The translations under genes and the position numbers were made by a program. The notes under the pieces were generated by a model, which worked only from the letters and a program-made list of their open reading frames with translations, had not been told where the DNA came from and ran no database searches. A DNA stretch of 64,000 nt. Origin: Diospyros lotus. Lineage: Eukaryota > Streptophyta > Magnoliopsida > Ericales > Ebenaceae. Below are positions 27,001 through 39,000 of the stretch, piece after piece (within the stretch, counting starts at the first letter, position 1; each line of letters starts with the position of its first letter). The DNA is taken from positions 32,006,753-32,070,752 of the forward strand of contig NC_068349.1 in assembly GCF_014633365.1 (NCBI RefSeq). Reading direction: 5' to 3'.

Positions 27001-30000
27001 AGCCTCCTAGACCCAATGGCCATAATAGTGAATAATGATAAATATATAGCATAAACCCCAATTCAACAGGAAAAACAAAGGCAAGGGGCATAATCATCAG
27101 CCAACTAAAAGTGAAAAAAACAACATCATTGGCAAAGAAACATGGGAACGGATACAAATTATAGCTACATATATTTATTAATTATACAAAATTTACAATA
27201 CAATTTCAATATTAAAAAAAGCATAAATTCAAAAATAGTAAATATCATAATCTAATAAAAAAATTGCATTCAGCAACAATTAAAACTGACTCATTGAAAA
27301 AAAAAAGCTACAAGACTAACTACTTAAATTTCAAACTTCTAGGTGTTAAGATTTGCAATAGTTAGCAGCAGTCTCAGTGAAGGATTTTAAATAGAGTTAG
27401 AAATATGATTGTATTTTATGTTTTAATGAGTTAAAATGTAAACTAAGATTCTTGGAATTAGTTCCGGAAGTCCTCTATTTCTTCTTATTTGTATTATTAG
27501 TCCCTAGTTTGTAACCGCCTCTATCAGTTATAAATAGAGGCGGATAGGTTCTGGTCGATCATCTCAGCATTTATTCTATTCTATTGTATTCGCACACAGG
27601 TGTTAGAGAATTGAGAGAAAGCTAAGGCTCGGTCCTTGTATTCTCAGGAGGGAGGCTATTGATTCTTAGCCTAAGTGTGTGCGAGAGAGAACGGAGAGGG
27701 AGTGTTGTATTCTGGATTCATCTCTAGTGGATTCTGTCAACGGCTTCTGGCAGGATGTAAGGCAAATTTTTGCCCGAACCAGGATAAGTTTTCTTGTCTC
27801 TTTTATCTTTCTGTTATTGCTGTGTTTTGTTCTGATTTCTATTATTCTATTACTGTTTTCTATCAGGTGAGTGTTGTCTGTGAAAAAGAGATAGTTCTTG
27901 TGTGAATAATTGGTCCTAGATTCAACACTAGGTAAAACCAAAGTCAACTAAATCACTGTCATTTGACATGCCACAATAAATCATTACCTCTGGACAAATC
28001 ATGTAGCATATTTGGCACATTTTAAAGTTACCTAACAGGTATGTAGTTCGACAAAAATGGATAAGGCACCCATTTTGAAGGTTCCCTCATTCATAGGACA
28101 CTAGAATTTATGTGCTTGTTCAAAGATCAAAACTGTAGTCACCAGAATCCAATAACTTGGCTACATAAGCTATTACTTACTATGTCACTGACATCAATGT
28201 GTTCTGTTAACCATATGCCTTACCTTCTGCACTTCTTTTCTTTGTTCATCTTAATTTCTTAGGCTATCAAATTCAGAACCAGAATCAGTATTATGTAAAT
28301 TTAACACCCCTGACATCTTAGCATACTGCCCTGTATCAGGGCAAAGTTGATGCCAACAGGATAATACTTACGTTTTCAGAATTGAAAATGTCAGCAAATG
28401 GATTGAAGTCAGGGCCCCATTGACCGCCATTCATGCCTCCACCATTAACAGTGCTTTCGTAAGCATCATGTCCAAGCTGCAAGAATATGTCTTTTGAGTA
28501 TAAAAATAAACAAGAGAAGAGAAGAACTTAACAGAAAATTTTTGTGAGCAATACATAACAAAGCTATGGTATAAAGCAATCAGTGTCAACTAATATAACA
28601 GTGGATAAATTAGCATTTTACAACATATCATTTCATAAGAACTATCCTAGGCTGGCCTCCCAAGATGCAAATGGAAAGAGCAATTGATCTCACAAAAATA
28701 ACACCATGAAACAAGTATATCTTCTCAATTTTACATCAAAAGCCTATATGTCAAAGAGTTAAATTGAATGAACCAAAACCCGAAGTATAAGCACATGTAA
28801 CTTATCCAAGATGTCTGTACATGCAGAAGAAGTGCCAACAATATAGGGAAACCAGAGAGAGAGAGACGCACTCTCTCTTTTTCTTCACAAAACAATAGCT
28901 TCATGGTCTTAAGCACTTATTTTCTGTACTTATCCTTAATAAAAAAGTTGTACTCGGTGGTTTCCTATAATTTCAGATGCATAAAGTTGTGTTATAATTA
29001 TCATGACTGGATGGCGATTCCAAGTACAGGTCCAATCAAATTAGCACTAAGCGTTCAACTCCTGGACAGGATTGCCCAAGAAAGAAACCTTAAACATTGG
29101 CCATAGTGTGAGCCATCCTAAAAAGGCACTTAACAGCATGAGGGAAGATCATACTTGTCAAAAGCACTCAGCGCATATGGGTGCCTCTGCATAGTTGAGG
29201 TGAGGCACCTGCCGAGGCACTAAGCTGCACGCCTCAGGTGCTCCTTGAGCCTATAACATACATACACACCCACACACACACTTCTGCCTGTAACATTTTT
29301 TTTAAAGGTTTAACTTGATTTGTCATTGCAGTCTTTTTTTTTTTTTTTTTTTCAGGCCAATATGAAAGCACATGCACATAGACCAGAGAGAAGCGAGCCT
29401 GCTGATGGTGGTTGGAGGTCTGCAGATTTGTCACACCCGCAACAGGGCATGTGGAGCTTACCTCTGACAACTTCTTTTCACAGGGAGTGATGCTGAAGGT
29501 AGGCAAACACCTCTAACAACTATTCTTTCATTTTTTGTTTTTGTTTGTGTTTTATCGAGTTTTTGAGTTGGTTGTTCATTGTTCACTCACTCAGTTCACT
29601 GTTTGGTAACCTGTTTCAATGATTTTCTTTCTTTGTTTCTTTCACTGATTTTCTTTCCAGTGACTTGCTTCTGGATTCTTTTTCTGTTTATAGTTTCAAT
29701 GATCTTTTGTTGTTGGTTGCTTACTATCATTTAATTTTAGCTATTTCTTTTGTTCATCTGTGTTTGTGTTTTCTTTTTCACTGATTTTCTTTTTCTTTCT
29801 GTTTCAAGTTTCAATGAATTTTTCATGTTATTTTTATGTAACAATAAAACAATTTTTTGTTTTTCTTTCTTCTAATTGTTTATTGGTTTTTTTGTAATAT
29901 TTGTAACTGTAAAAGATAAACCCTAGGACATAGAGATTAGAGATCGAGGCTAGAGAGAGAGAGAGAGAGAGAGAGAGGTCAGTGCTGAAGTTTTTATTCT

Positions 30001-33000
30001 CAAATGAAAAATCAGATGCTGAATACATTACATAAGCTGTATATATATACAGCTTTATAACTGAAAGAAGAGCTACCGCCTCAAATACAAACTAACGCAA
30101 CAGCAACATAAACTAGACTGAAAATAGAAGCAAAACATAACAAAATGCTACCTGAACAGCACATTCTCTTCAACACTCCCCTTCAAACCATGCTCCTTCA
30201 GCGGCTCTTTAAGATAAAAATTTCTGTGAAATACTGTCATTGCTTTACATCTTTGTTCACCAGTACTATCAGGGGACCAAGCAACCCTGAGTTTGCTACA
30301 TAACATCTGAAATATGTCTCTAGGTAAACTCTTGGTCAGACTATCAGCTACCTGTTCAGATGTAGGGACATAGCGAATTTCTATTTCACCATTTTCAACC
30401 TTTTCCCTAACAAAATGCACATCAACACCAACATGCTTCGTTCTTGAGTGGAAAACAGGATTTTCAGCCACGCTTTTGGCTGCTAAATTATCACACCACA
30501 GAACTGGAGTGCTAACAATTGGATAACCCAACTCCACAAACAAAGATTTAAGCCATAGAAGTTCCATCACACCCAAAGCAACAGATCTATACTCAGCTTC
30601 CCCTGCAGATCGTGCAACGACTGATTGCTTTTTAGAACCCCAAACAATAAGGTTTTGACCAAGATACACAAAAAACCCACTAGTATTCCTTCTAGTGACT
30701 TTACACCCAGCATGATCAGCATCGGTAAAAACCGGTTAGACCAAATTTCCAGGTGTGGATGAGAAAAACAAACCAAGACCAGCTGTCCCCCTTTATATAC
30801 CGAAGCAATCTCTTGCAAGGCAACCAGTGTTGACTCTTAGGTTTGGAGGAAAACTGACTCAACTTATTAACAACAAATGCAATATCAAGTCTTGTATATT
30901 TCAAGTATTGTAGTGAGCCTATAATGGTCCGATAGAGAGCTGAATTAAGAAGATCTTCTCCTTCATTAGTTAAGGAAAGTCTAGCATTCATAGGTGTGTC
31001 ACACGGCTTACAATCTTCCATACCAGCCTTCTTCAATAAATCCACAACATATTTAGATTGAGTAAAATAAAGACCACCTGTATTCCTGTAGGCTTCAAAC
31101 CCTAGGAAATAGTTGACAGCTCCTAGAGTTTTCAAGGCAAATTGACAATCAAGATCATGAATGCAAGCCTAAAGAGCAGCAGAACTAGAACCAATAAGAA
31201 GTATATCATCAACATATACAAGCACAAACAACACATAATCAACTGTTCGTTTTATTGAACAAAGAAGCATCTGCAACTGACCGAACAAAACCCCAGCTAA
31301 TTAAGGCTTATGTCAGCTTATTATACCAAGCTCGAGGAGCTTGTTTCAATCCGTATAAGGATTTTATCAAACGGCAAACATGAGTGGGTTTTGAAACTGT
31401 CACGACCTTGGATATTATAGGGGTAAAGCTGTAATTGAGTTAAAATTACACTTAGGGGTATTTTTGTAATTCGGTTATAACACATGGGTGTTATTATTCT
31501 GTTATTTTCCTTTTTTGTCTTGTAGCTTAGTTGGTTAGAGAGCTTTGTTTGATAGCTAAGTGAGGCTATATATATTGCCTCGGCTGTAGGAAGGGATTAT
31601 GATTGAATTGATAATTGAAAACTCTCATTCTCTCTCTAAGAATTTTCTCAAATCTCCCTCTCATTTCTCTATTCTGCTCTCCCTCATTTTCTCTCTAATT
31701 TCACCCCCATTCTTCTTCAATTTTCCCTCTAATACATTCTGCTCTTGACCTTAATTCAACCAGATCTTTCCGATTGTCCATTTCAGTTCGTTATGAACCC
31801 TAGGTTCATGACAAATGGTATCAGAGCCAACGATACTTGGCTGTGATTCCATCAAATCCTATTAATATTCAACGAGCAGAGTTCGCTGAATTCCGGTGGT
31901 ACTTGAGTGATTGGAAGATCAGAGACACTACTGTCCAAGTTTTGAAGACGAAGACGACCATTGAATCTCGGAATTAATTCCGATGCACGAAGAGTTAAGT
32001 GACAGCTTGGATCTGAAGGAGAAGTAAGAGGAGTGACTTCGACTAAGATTCTGGTGGTTGAGTCGAAGGAACTGATTGGAAGTATTGTCGATTTTTGGAG
32101 GCGAAGTCAGTAGTGACGCTCGGTTGTGAAACTCAGAGTGTTGCCAACATCTAGAGGCGATCTTGGCCGTTGTATCTTAGCGACGGTCCTCAACCTCCTT
32201 CCACAGTAATCGATCCTCAATTCCAGAAAAAAAATCCGTGGGTGCAACACAATCACTCAAAGAAGGTGTCACGACCATTACCAAAGTGATCGCTATTTTG
32301 CAGTGGGTGTCGCGATTTAAACTAGCAGTGAGTCTGGTGATTTAGGAATTAGAAGTGATCACAAATTGGAGTGGGCGTGGTGTTGCGGTCGTACCCATTG
32401 CGGGCAGAGATTAGCGATCGAAATAGAGGAAGGATTTGGTGTTGTGGTCGTATCAATTGTTGCCATTAGCCGAGGTAGCCTTTCGGTGAATCACAAAGTT
32501 TGGGAGGACGAGGTGGACATCTCACCAATCGAAATTACAAACCAGTCGAGTTGGGCAGGACTCAATCACGAAGGAGGGTTAATTAAGAGTGGAGACATGG
32601 GTCAACTGATTCCAAGCCATCGGAGGATCACCACCACGATCGAAACTACCCATTGAGCAATTTCCTAACAGAGATGAGCTTGGGCTGATAGTTGAGGCCG
32701 AACGTGAAAGGCAAGGCAGATTCGAGCCCAGCCGATTCCAGCAAGTATAGGGAATCATTGCAGCAGGCAAGTTGTGAAGTGGAAGGCAAGGCAAATTCGA
32801 GCCCAGCCCATTCTTCTTCAATTTTCCCTCTAATACATTATGCTCTTGACCTTAATTCAATTGGATCTTTCCGATTGTCCATTTCAATCCGTTATGAACC
32901 CTAGGTTCATGACAGAAACATTCACAAACCCTTCTGGTTGTGCCATATAGACTGTTTCAGCTAAATCACCATTCAAAAATGCATTATTCACATCCACTTG

Positions 33001-36000
33001 CTGAATTTCCCAACCAAAAGACATAGCTAGAGAAAACAAAACCCGAATTATAGGTGCCTTAACCACTGGACTAAACGTTTCAACATGGTCGATACCTAGA
33101 TTTTGTAGGAAACCTTTGGCAACTAGCCTAGCTTTATACTTTAAAACAGACCCATCAAGTTTAAACTTTACCCGGAAAATCCATTTGCTTCCAACCAGAT
33201 TCATATCAACAGTATAGGGAACCAACTCCCAAGTGTGATTCTTTTGTAATGCATTGTATTCTTCTTCCATGGCTTTAACCCATCGTGAGTCTAAAAGAGC
33301 CTCACTAACAGATGTTGGCTCAAGTGAGCTCACTAAAGCATAAGGATAGTTGTGAACAAGTTGTCTGGACTTAAACCGAGTAAGCATAGGGTGAACTGAT
33401 GGGGTTGGAGGAGCTTTAATTTTAGAAATCTTTGAGATAGGTGGAGTAGGAGGTGTAAAAGGCAAAGAAGATGGTGTGGTGGCAAAAGGCAAATTGTCTG
33501 ATGTATTCAGAACTAGACGCGGAGAAGGAGCAACTACGGGGCACTGATCAAAAGAAGAAGAAGAAACAATAGGAGGAGAAACAATAGGATGAAGAAACTC
33601 TGTAGTAGGACTGTGAAACTTGAAATTTGTAGACAATTTAGCAGTATCGGGAGATGAAGAAAAGATAGACAAATAAGGAAAGTCTTGTTCATTAAACTGA
33701 ACATGCTGAGTAGTGTAGATGCGACCAGATGGATGTAGACATTTGTAACCAGCTTGAATGGAACTATATCCAATAAAGATACACTTGATCGTGAAACTCA
33801 AACTTTTGTTTGTTATATGGTCGGAGCAATGGAAAACATGCACAGCCAAAAGGCTTGATCAAATGATAGTTAGGAGGTTTTTGATATAACAATTCAAAAG
33901 GAACCTGAGATTGAATAGCGGTGGAAGGTAGAAGATTGATCACATGAACCTTTGTAACCACCTATGTTGTCAGCTATATGCCTATACTTTCTTTCAGCAA
34001 TCCTATTTTGTTGATGAGTGTGAGGGCATGTAAACCTAGGCTGAATGCCATTGTTATGAAGATAGGGTAGACAGGCACGATATTCCCCCCCATTATCTGT
34101 TTGCAAGGCTTGAAGTTTGATTTGAAATTGATTTTCTGCTAGTTTATGAAAGGTACTAAACACTGACAAGACATCAGATTTGAGTTTTAACGATATAACC
34201 AAGTGTATCTAGTATAAGCATCTACAAAAATGATATAATATCGAAAACCTCCCATAGACAACATAGGTGCTGGTCCCCAGATATCAGAATAAACAAATTG
34301 TAAGGGACGAACAGCAATAATCTTATGAGAAGCAAAAGGAAGTTGATGCAACTTACCTATTTTGCAAGAATCACAAAAAAGACAAACTAGAATATGAACA
34401 AGAAATTCCAATTTTATTCAATACTTTTTGTAGTACATTCAAAGAAGGATGACCCAATCTATTGTGCCAATCTTGGCAACTACTAGTGTTTTGAGCTACA
34501 CAAACATCTTTTGACAATCCATGAACAAATGAATATTGTCCTTTACATGTTCTGATAGTATTGCACGAATTAGATGAGCTAACAGCTGAAGGAACTGAAA
34601 ATGGCTCTAGGGAGTGGTCTGGAGTGCTGGTTGCAGCGAAGCAAGATACTGGAACTAGTTGATATAGCCCATCCTTAAGATGTCCCCGTAGAAAAATTGC
34701 TCCAGATCCTTTGTCCTTAATAAAACAGACATTAGAATGAAATTCAACCACCACATTATGATCTCTAGTGAGTTGAGAAACACTAAGAAGATTTTTATGT
34801 ATACTAGGTACATGAAGAACATTAGGGATACAAAGAAAATAATTTGTAGTAGTACTTAACACGCCTGAACCAACATGAGTAATTGGCAAATGCTTACCAT
34901 TGCCTATAGTGACTTTTTCTCCACCATGATAAGGTGAGTGAAGAGACAAATTATTCAGGCTTGAAGTAATATGATTTGTGGCTCCTGAGTCCACAAACCA
35001 GGTTGGATCAAAAAGAGATGATTGAGGAGAAATAAACTAAGAGGATTGTGAAGGAATAAACTGATCTAGAGAGCTATGAAATTGTGAGCCTATCACTGAA
35101 CCATTACCATTAGTGTAGGCTCCATTATGTCATAGACCAGGGTATAACTGAAATTAGAGGAGTAATGGCAGAATTGTAATAACCCTATAGCTGCTAATTC
35201 AAATGGCGCGCATGGGCTGTTTCCTGACTGCCGCACCTAGCTATGTAATTCTCCTATAAATGAAGATAAGCTGAGGATGGGGAATTCATGTGAGGATTAT
35301 TCCACAGATTCCTTTCCCTCTCATTCTCATTCACGTTTCTCTCGCCCCCTCTCAATCTCTCTCTCTCTCTCAATTTCTCCTTCTCAATTCTTCCCGCCTA
35401 AACCATTCCTTCTAGAATTACGGAAGGAAACCCTTCAACAGATTCTGAGCTTGACAAATTGGTATCAGAGCCCGCAACCTAGCAAATAGGATGGCCGACG
35501 GAACGCGAGCGAAACAGATGGAGATCGGACTGGACGTGATCGAGTTGGGATTGCGACAACACCAGGAACAGGTAGACAATAGATTGGAGAAGCTGGAGTT
35601 AGGAATTCGGAATACACAGGAAGAGATCCACCGAAGTAGAGCGGATTACACAGCTGCGTTAGATAAGGCCATGACCGGACTACGAGAAGAATTCTCGGGT
35701 CTCAGCCAGCAACTGACGGCAGCTCTGAGCATGTTTGCTCGGCAACCAAATGTCAGTTTGCCAACAGATTTTCCCCCACGGTCAACGTCGGCACCAATAC
35801 TGACTGCACCGGTGAATAGACTGCGACCTCAAGAACCAACGGAAGCAGGGGAAGGAGCACATCAAAGGGGTTATGGGGGTATCAATTCCACTCAACCGGG
35901 GCTAAGGATGGAGATTCCGGCCTTCGATCAGGACAGGCCGAGGTGGTGGATACGCATATGTGAACGCATGTTTTATCAAGATCGAATCGCAGAGGGTGAT

Positions 36001-39000
36001 AAGGTATGTATGGCTGCTTCCTACTTAGATGATGTGGCGGATGCTTGGTTCCAAAATTGGAGTCATGGCAGGTCGGATTTGAGTTGGCTAGAGTTTGTTA
36101 ACCAATTGTGTAGAAGGTTTGGAGAGAAGACCAGATCGGATGTAATCGAGGAGTTTAACAAATTAAAACAGAATGGAACAGTGGAGAAATACCAAACTAG
36201 ATTTGAAGAATTAAGGTCCTTGCTATCATTGTCGTAGCCTTACCTGGAGTACTTTGTTTCGAGCTTTATCAGCAGGTTGGATGAGTTAATTAGACCGACG
36301 GTTAAGATGTTATACCCCACCACGGTGGCACAAGCAGCTGAACAAGCTCGATTGCACAAGCTTTCGATGGAAACGTTTGCTAGGAGACATAAGTTGTAGT
36401 CCAAAAACAACAGGGAGGATCACACCTATGGGGGATATCACAGGGGAGGTAATTTCCAAAGTCCGCGAGGAGGACCTACCAGTAAGGTTCTCCACCTTGT
36501 GACCCAGCCCAAAAATCTCACGGTGGACCAAAAGAGACAACTAGACTATGCTTCGTTGTGGTGAAAAGTATGGACAAGACCACCAATGTAAGAAACTCCT
36601 ACTTACTATGGAAGGTCAGGAGGAAGTCGAGGAGGAGGAAGCGGATACGGACAGAAATGAGGGAATGCCTGAGGAAAAGAAGGTGGTGAGATTTCAATGC
36701 ACGCCTTGCAGGGCCAAACAGCTAGTAGAGTCGTAAAGGTGACAGGGGTGGCCCGGAAAAGGAAGATAGTCGTGTTGATAGACAATGGCAGCACACATAG
36801 TTTCTTAGATGAGACTACAACCCACAACCTACAGTGCAACCTCCATGAGACTCCCCCACTGTCAGTACTAATAGCTGACGGGACCAGGATGGTCAGCCAA
36901 CTCAGATGTGTGAGTTTCAAGTGGCTAATGAGTGGACAAGAATTCTCGGCAGATCTGAGAATACTCAAGTTGGGTGGGTGCCATGTTGTATTGGGGGTAG
37001 ACTGGATGAAGACAATGAGCCCCTTAATATTCGACTTTAACACTCTGGAAGTAACCTTTAACTTGAAGGGCCAACAAGTCACCTTACATGGGAGTCAAGA
37101 AATAGGGGATTGTAGGGTTGTTTCAGGGAGACGAATTCAAAAATTGCTGGAACAGGGGAGTACCACCGTGGGACAGCTACATTCCATTTATGCGGTGGAC
37201 GTGGGGTTAATGTCAGCGGAAGAACCGAAGTTTGCTGCACCAAGGGACTCTGCCTTGCAATAGAGGATAGTAAGGTACACTTCCCTTTACCAATCCATAA
37301 TCTGTTGATGGAATTTGAGGATCTGTTTGCCACTCCCCAAACGTTGCCACCCCATCGAGTCCTTGACCATTCCATTCACCTTAAACCCAACAATGAACCA
37401 GTCAATCTAAAGGCCTATCGATATTCTCCCATACAAAAGGCTGAAATAGAAAAACTCATAGGAGAAATGTTGTCCAGAAATTTGATCCAACCAAGCCAAA
37501 GTCCATATGCCTCGCCAGTCCTCCTAGTGAAAAAGAAAGATGGCACTTGGAGGTTTTGTGTGGATTGTAGGCAACTCAACTCATTAACTATTAAGAACCA
37601 ATTCCCTATACCTATTATTGAAGACCTCCTAGACGAATTAACAGGCACATCCATTTTTTCTAAGCTTGACTTGACCTCCGGATACCACCAAATCCGAATG
37701 AACTTAGCCAATTGTCCTAAGACAGCCTTTAAAACCCATCAATGGCATTATGAATTCTTGGTAATGCCTTTCGGCCTCACCAATGCGCCTACAACCTTCC
37801 AAGCATTGATGAACCACATTTTTGTTCCCTATTTACACAAATTCGTGCTGGTTTTTTTCGATGACATCCTCATATACAGCACTACCTTAAACCAGCATCT
37901 ATCCCACCTCAAGCTGGCGTTTCAGATCCTTAGATTCCATCAGCTGTATGTGAAAAGGTCTAAATGCTCATTTGCAAAAAGGCAGGTTGAATACTTGGGT
38001 CATATTATATCTGGCCAAGGAGTTAGTACTGATCCTCACAAAATTGAAGCTATGAAGGCCTGGCCCCGGCCAAGAACCCTGAAGGAACTAAGAGGCTTCC
38101 TCGGCCTAACCGGTTATTACAGGCGCTTCATAAAAGGGTATGGAATAATTAGCAAACCCCTGACCACGCTGCTTAAGAAGAATAATTTTGGTTGGGGCCT
38201 AGAAGTAGAGGACGCCTTTGAATCCCTCAAAGCGGCCATGTCGCAAGCCCCAACACTAGGCTCTACCCGATTTCTCCAAGGAGTTTATTTTGGAAACGAA
38301 TGCTTGTGACACCGGTATAGAGGCAATGCTGAGCCAAGGAGGGCGACCAATGGCTTATTTAAGTCACACATTGGCCCCTCGACATCAGGGCTTAAGTATA
38401 TATGACAAGGAGTTGTTGGCAGTTCTAATGGCAGTGGAGAAATGGAGATACTACTTGGAGGGCAACAGATTCACCATTAAGACGGACCACGAGAGCCTCA
38501 AATTCTTAGCCCAACAACAGGTACACAACCAGTTACAGAGGAAGGGAATAACCAAACTCATGGGCTATGACTTCACCATCTTATATCGAAAGGGAAGGAA
38601 AACAAGGCAGCTGATGCTCTGTCCCGGAGAGATGTGCCATCCGCTTGTCAGGCCATTTCGACGGTGGTGGCAGATTGGGTGCAAGACATTACCCATAGTT
38701 ATGATCAAACCCCCTAGATCAAAGAGCTACTTATCAAGCTTTCCACACATACCACTGATGATCCTAACTACCAATTAAAAGGGGGATTATTGAGGTTCCA
38801 GAACAGGATGGTGATTGGGGAAGATGAATTGTTGAAGAAGAAGATACTTCAAAGCTTGCATGACTCCCCCATAAGGGGGCATTCTGGGCTCAACGTAACT
38901 TACCAGCGGGTAAGACAACTTTTTTACTGGAAGGGCCTTAAAAAAGATGTCACCAGATTTGTTACGGCATGCACTACTTGTCAACGGTGCAAACATGAGC

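Larger units (their letters stand above)
29905..35127 (-). mobile_element. Antisense Ty1/copia element, 5' end lost, with nested insertion
   Basis: The 3' LTR runs from TGTTGAAGAGAATG at 30172 down to about 29905, preceded by the purine tract GAAGGGGAG. Going up in coordinate: RNase H, RT, integrase, preintegrase and protease. Gag and the 5' LTR are missing because a gypsy element abuts at 35128. A deleted gypsy derivative (31396-32914) splits the RT. It lies in the intron between exons 6 and 7. Confidence 0.85.
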
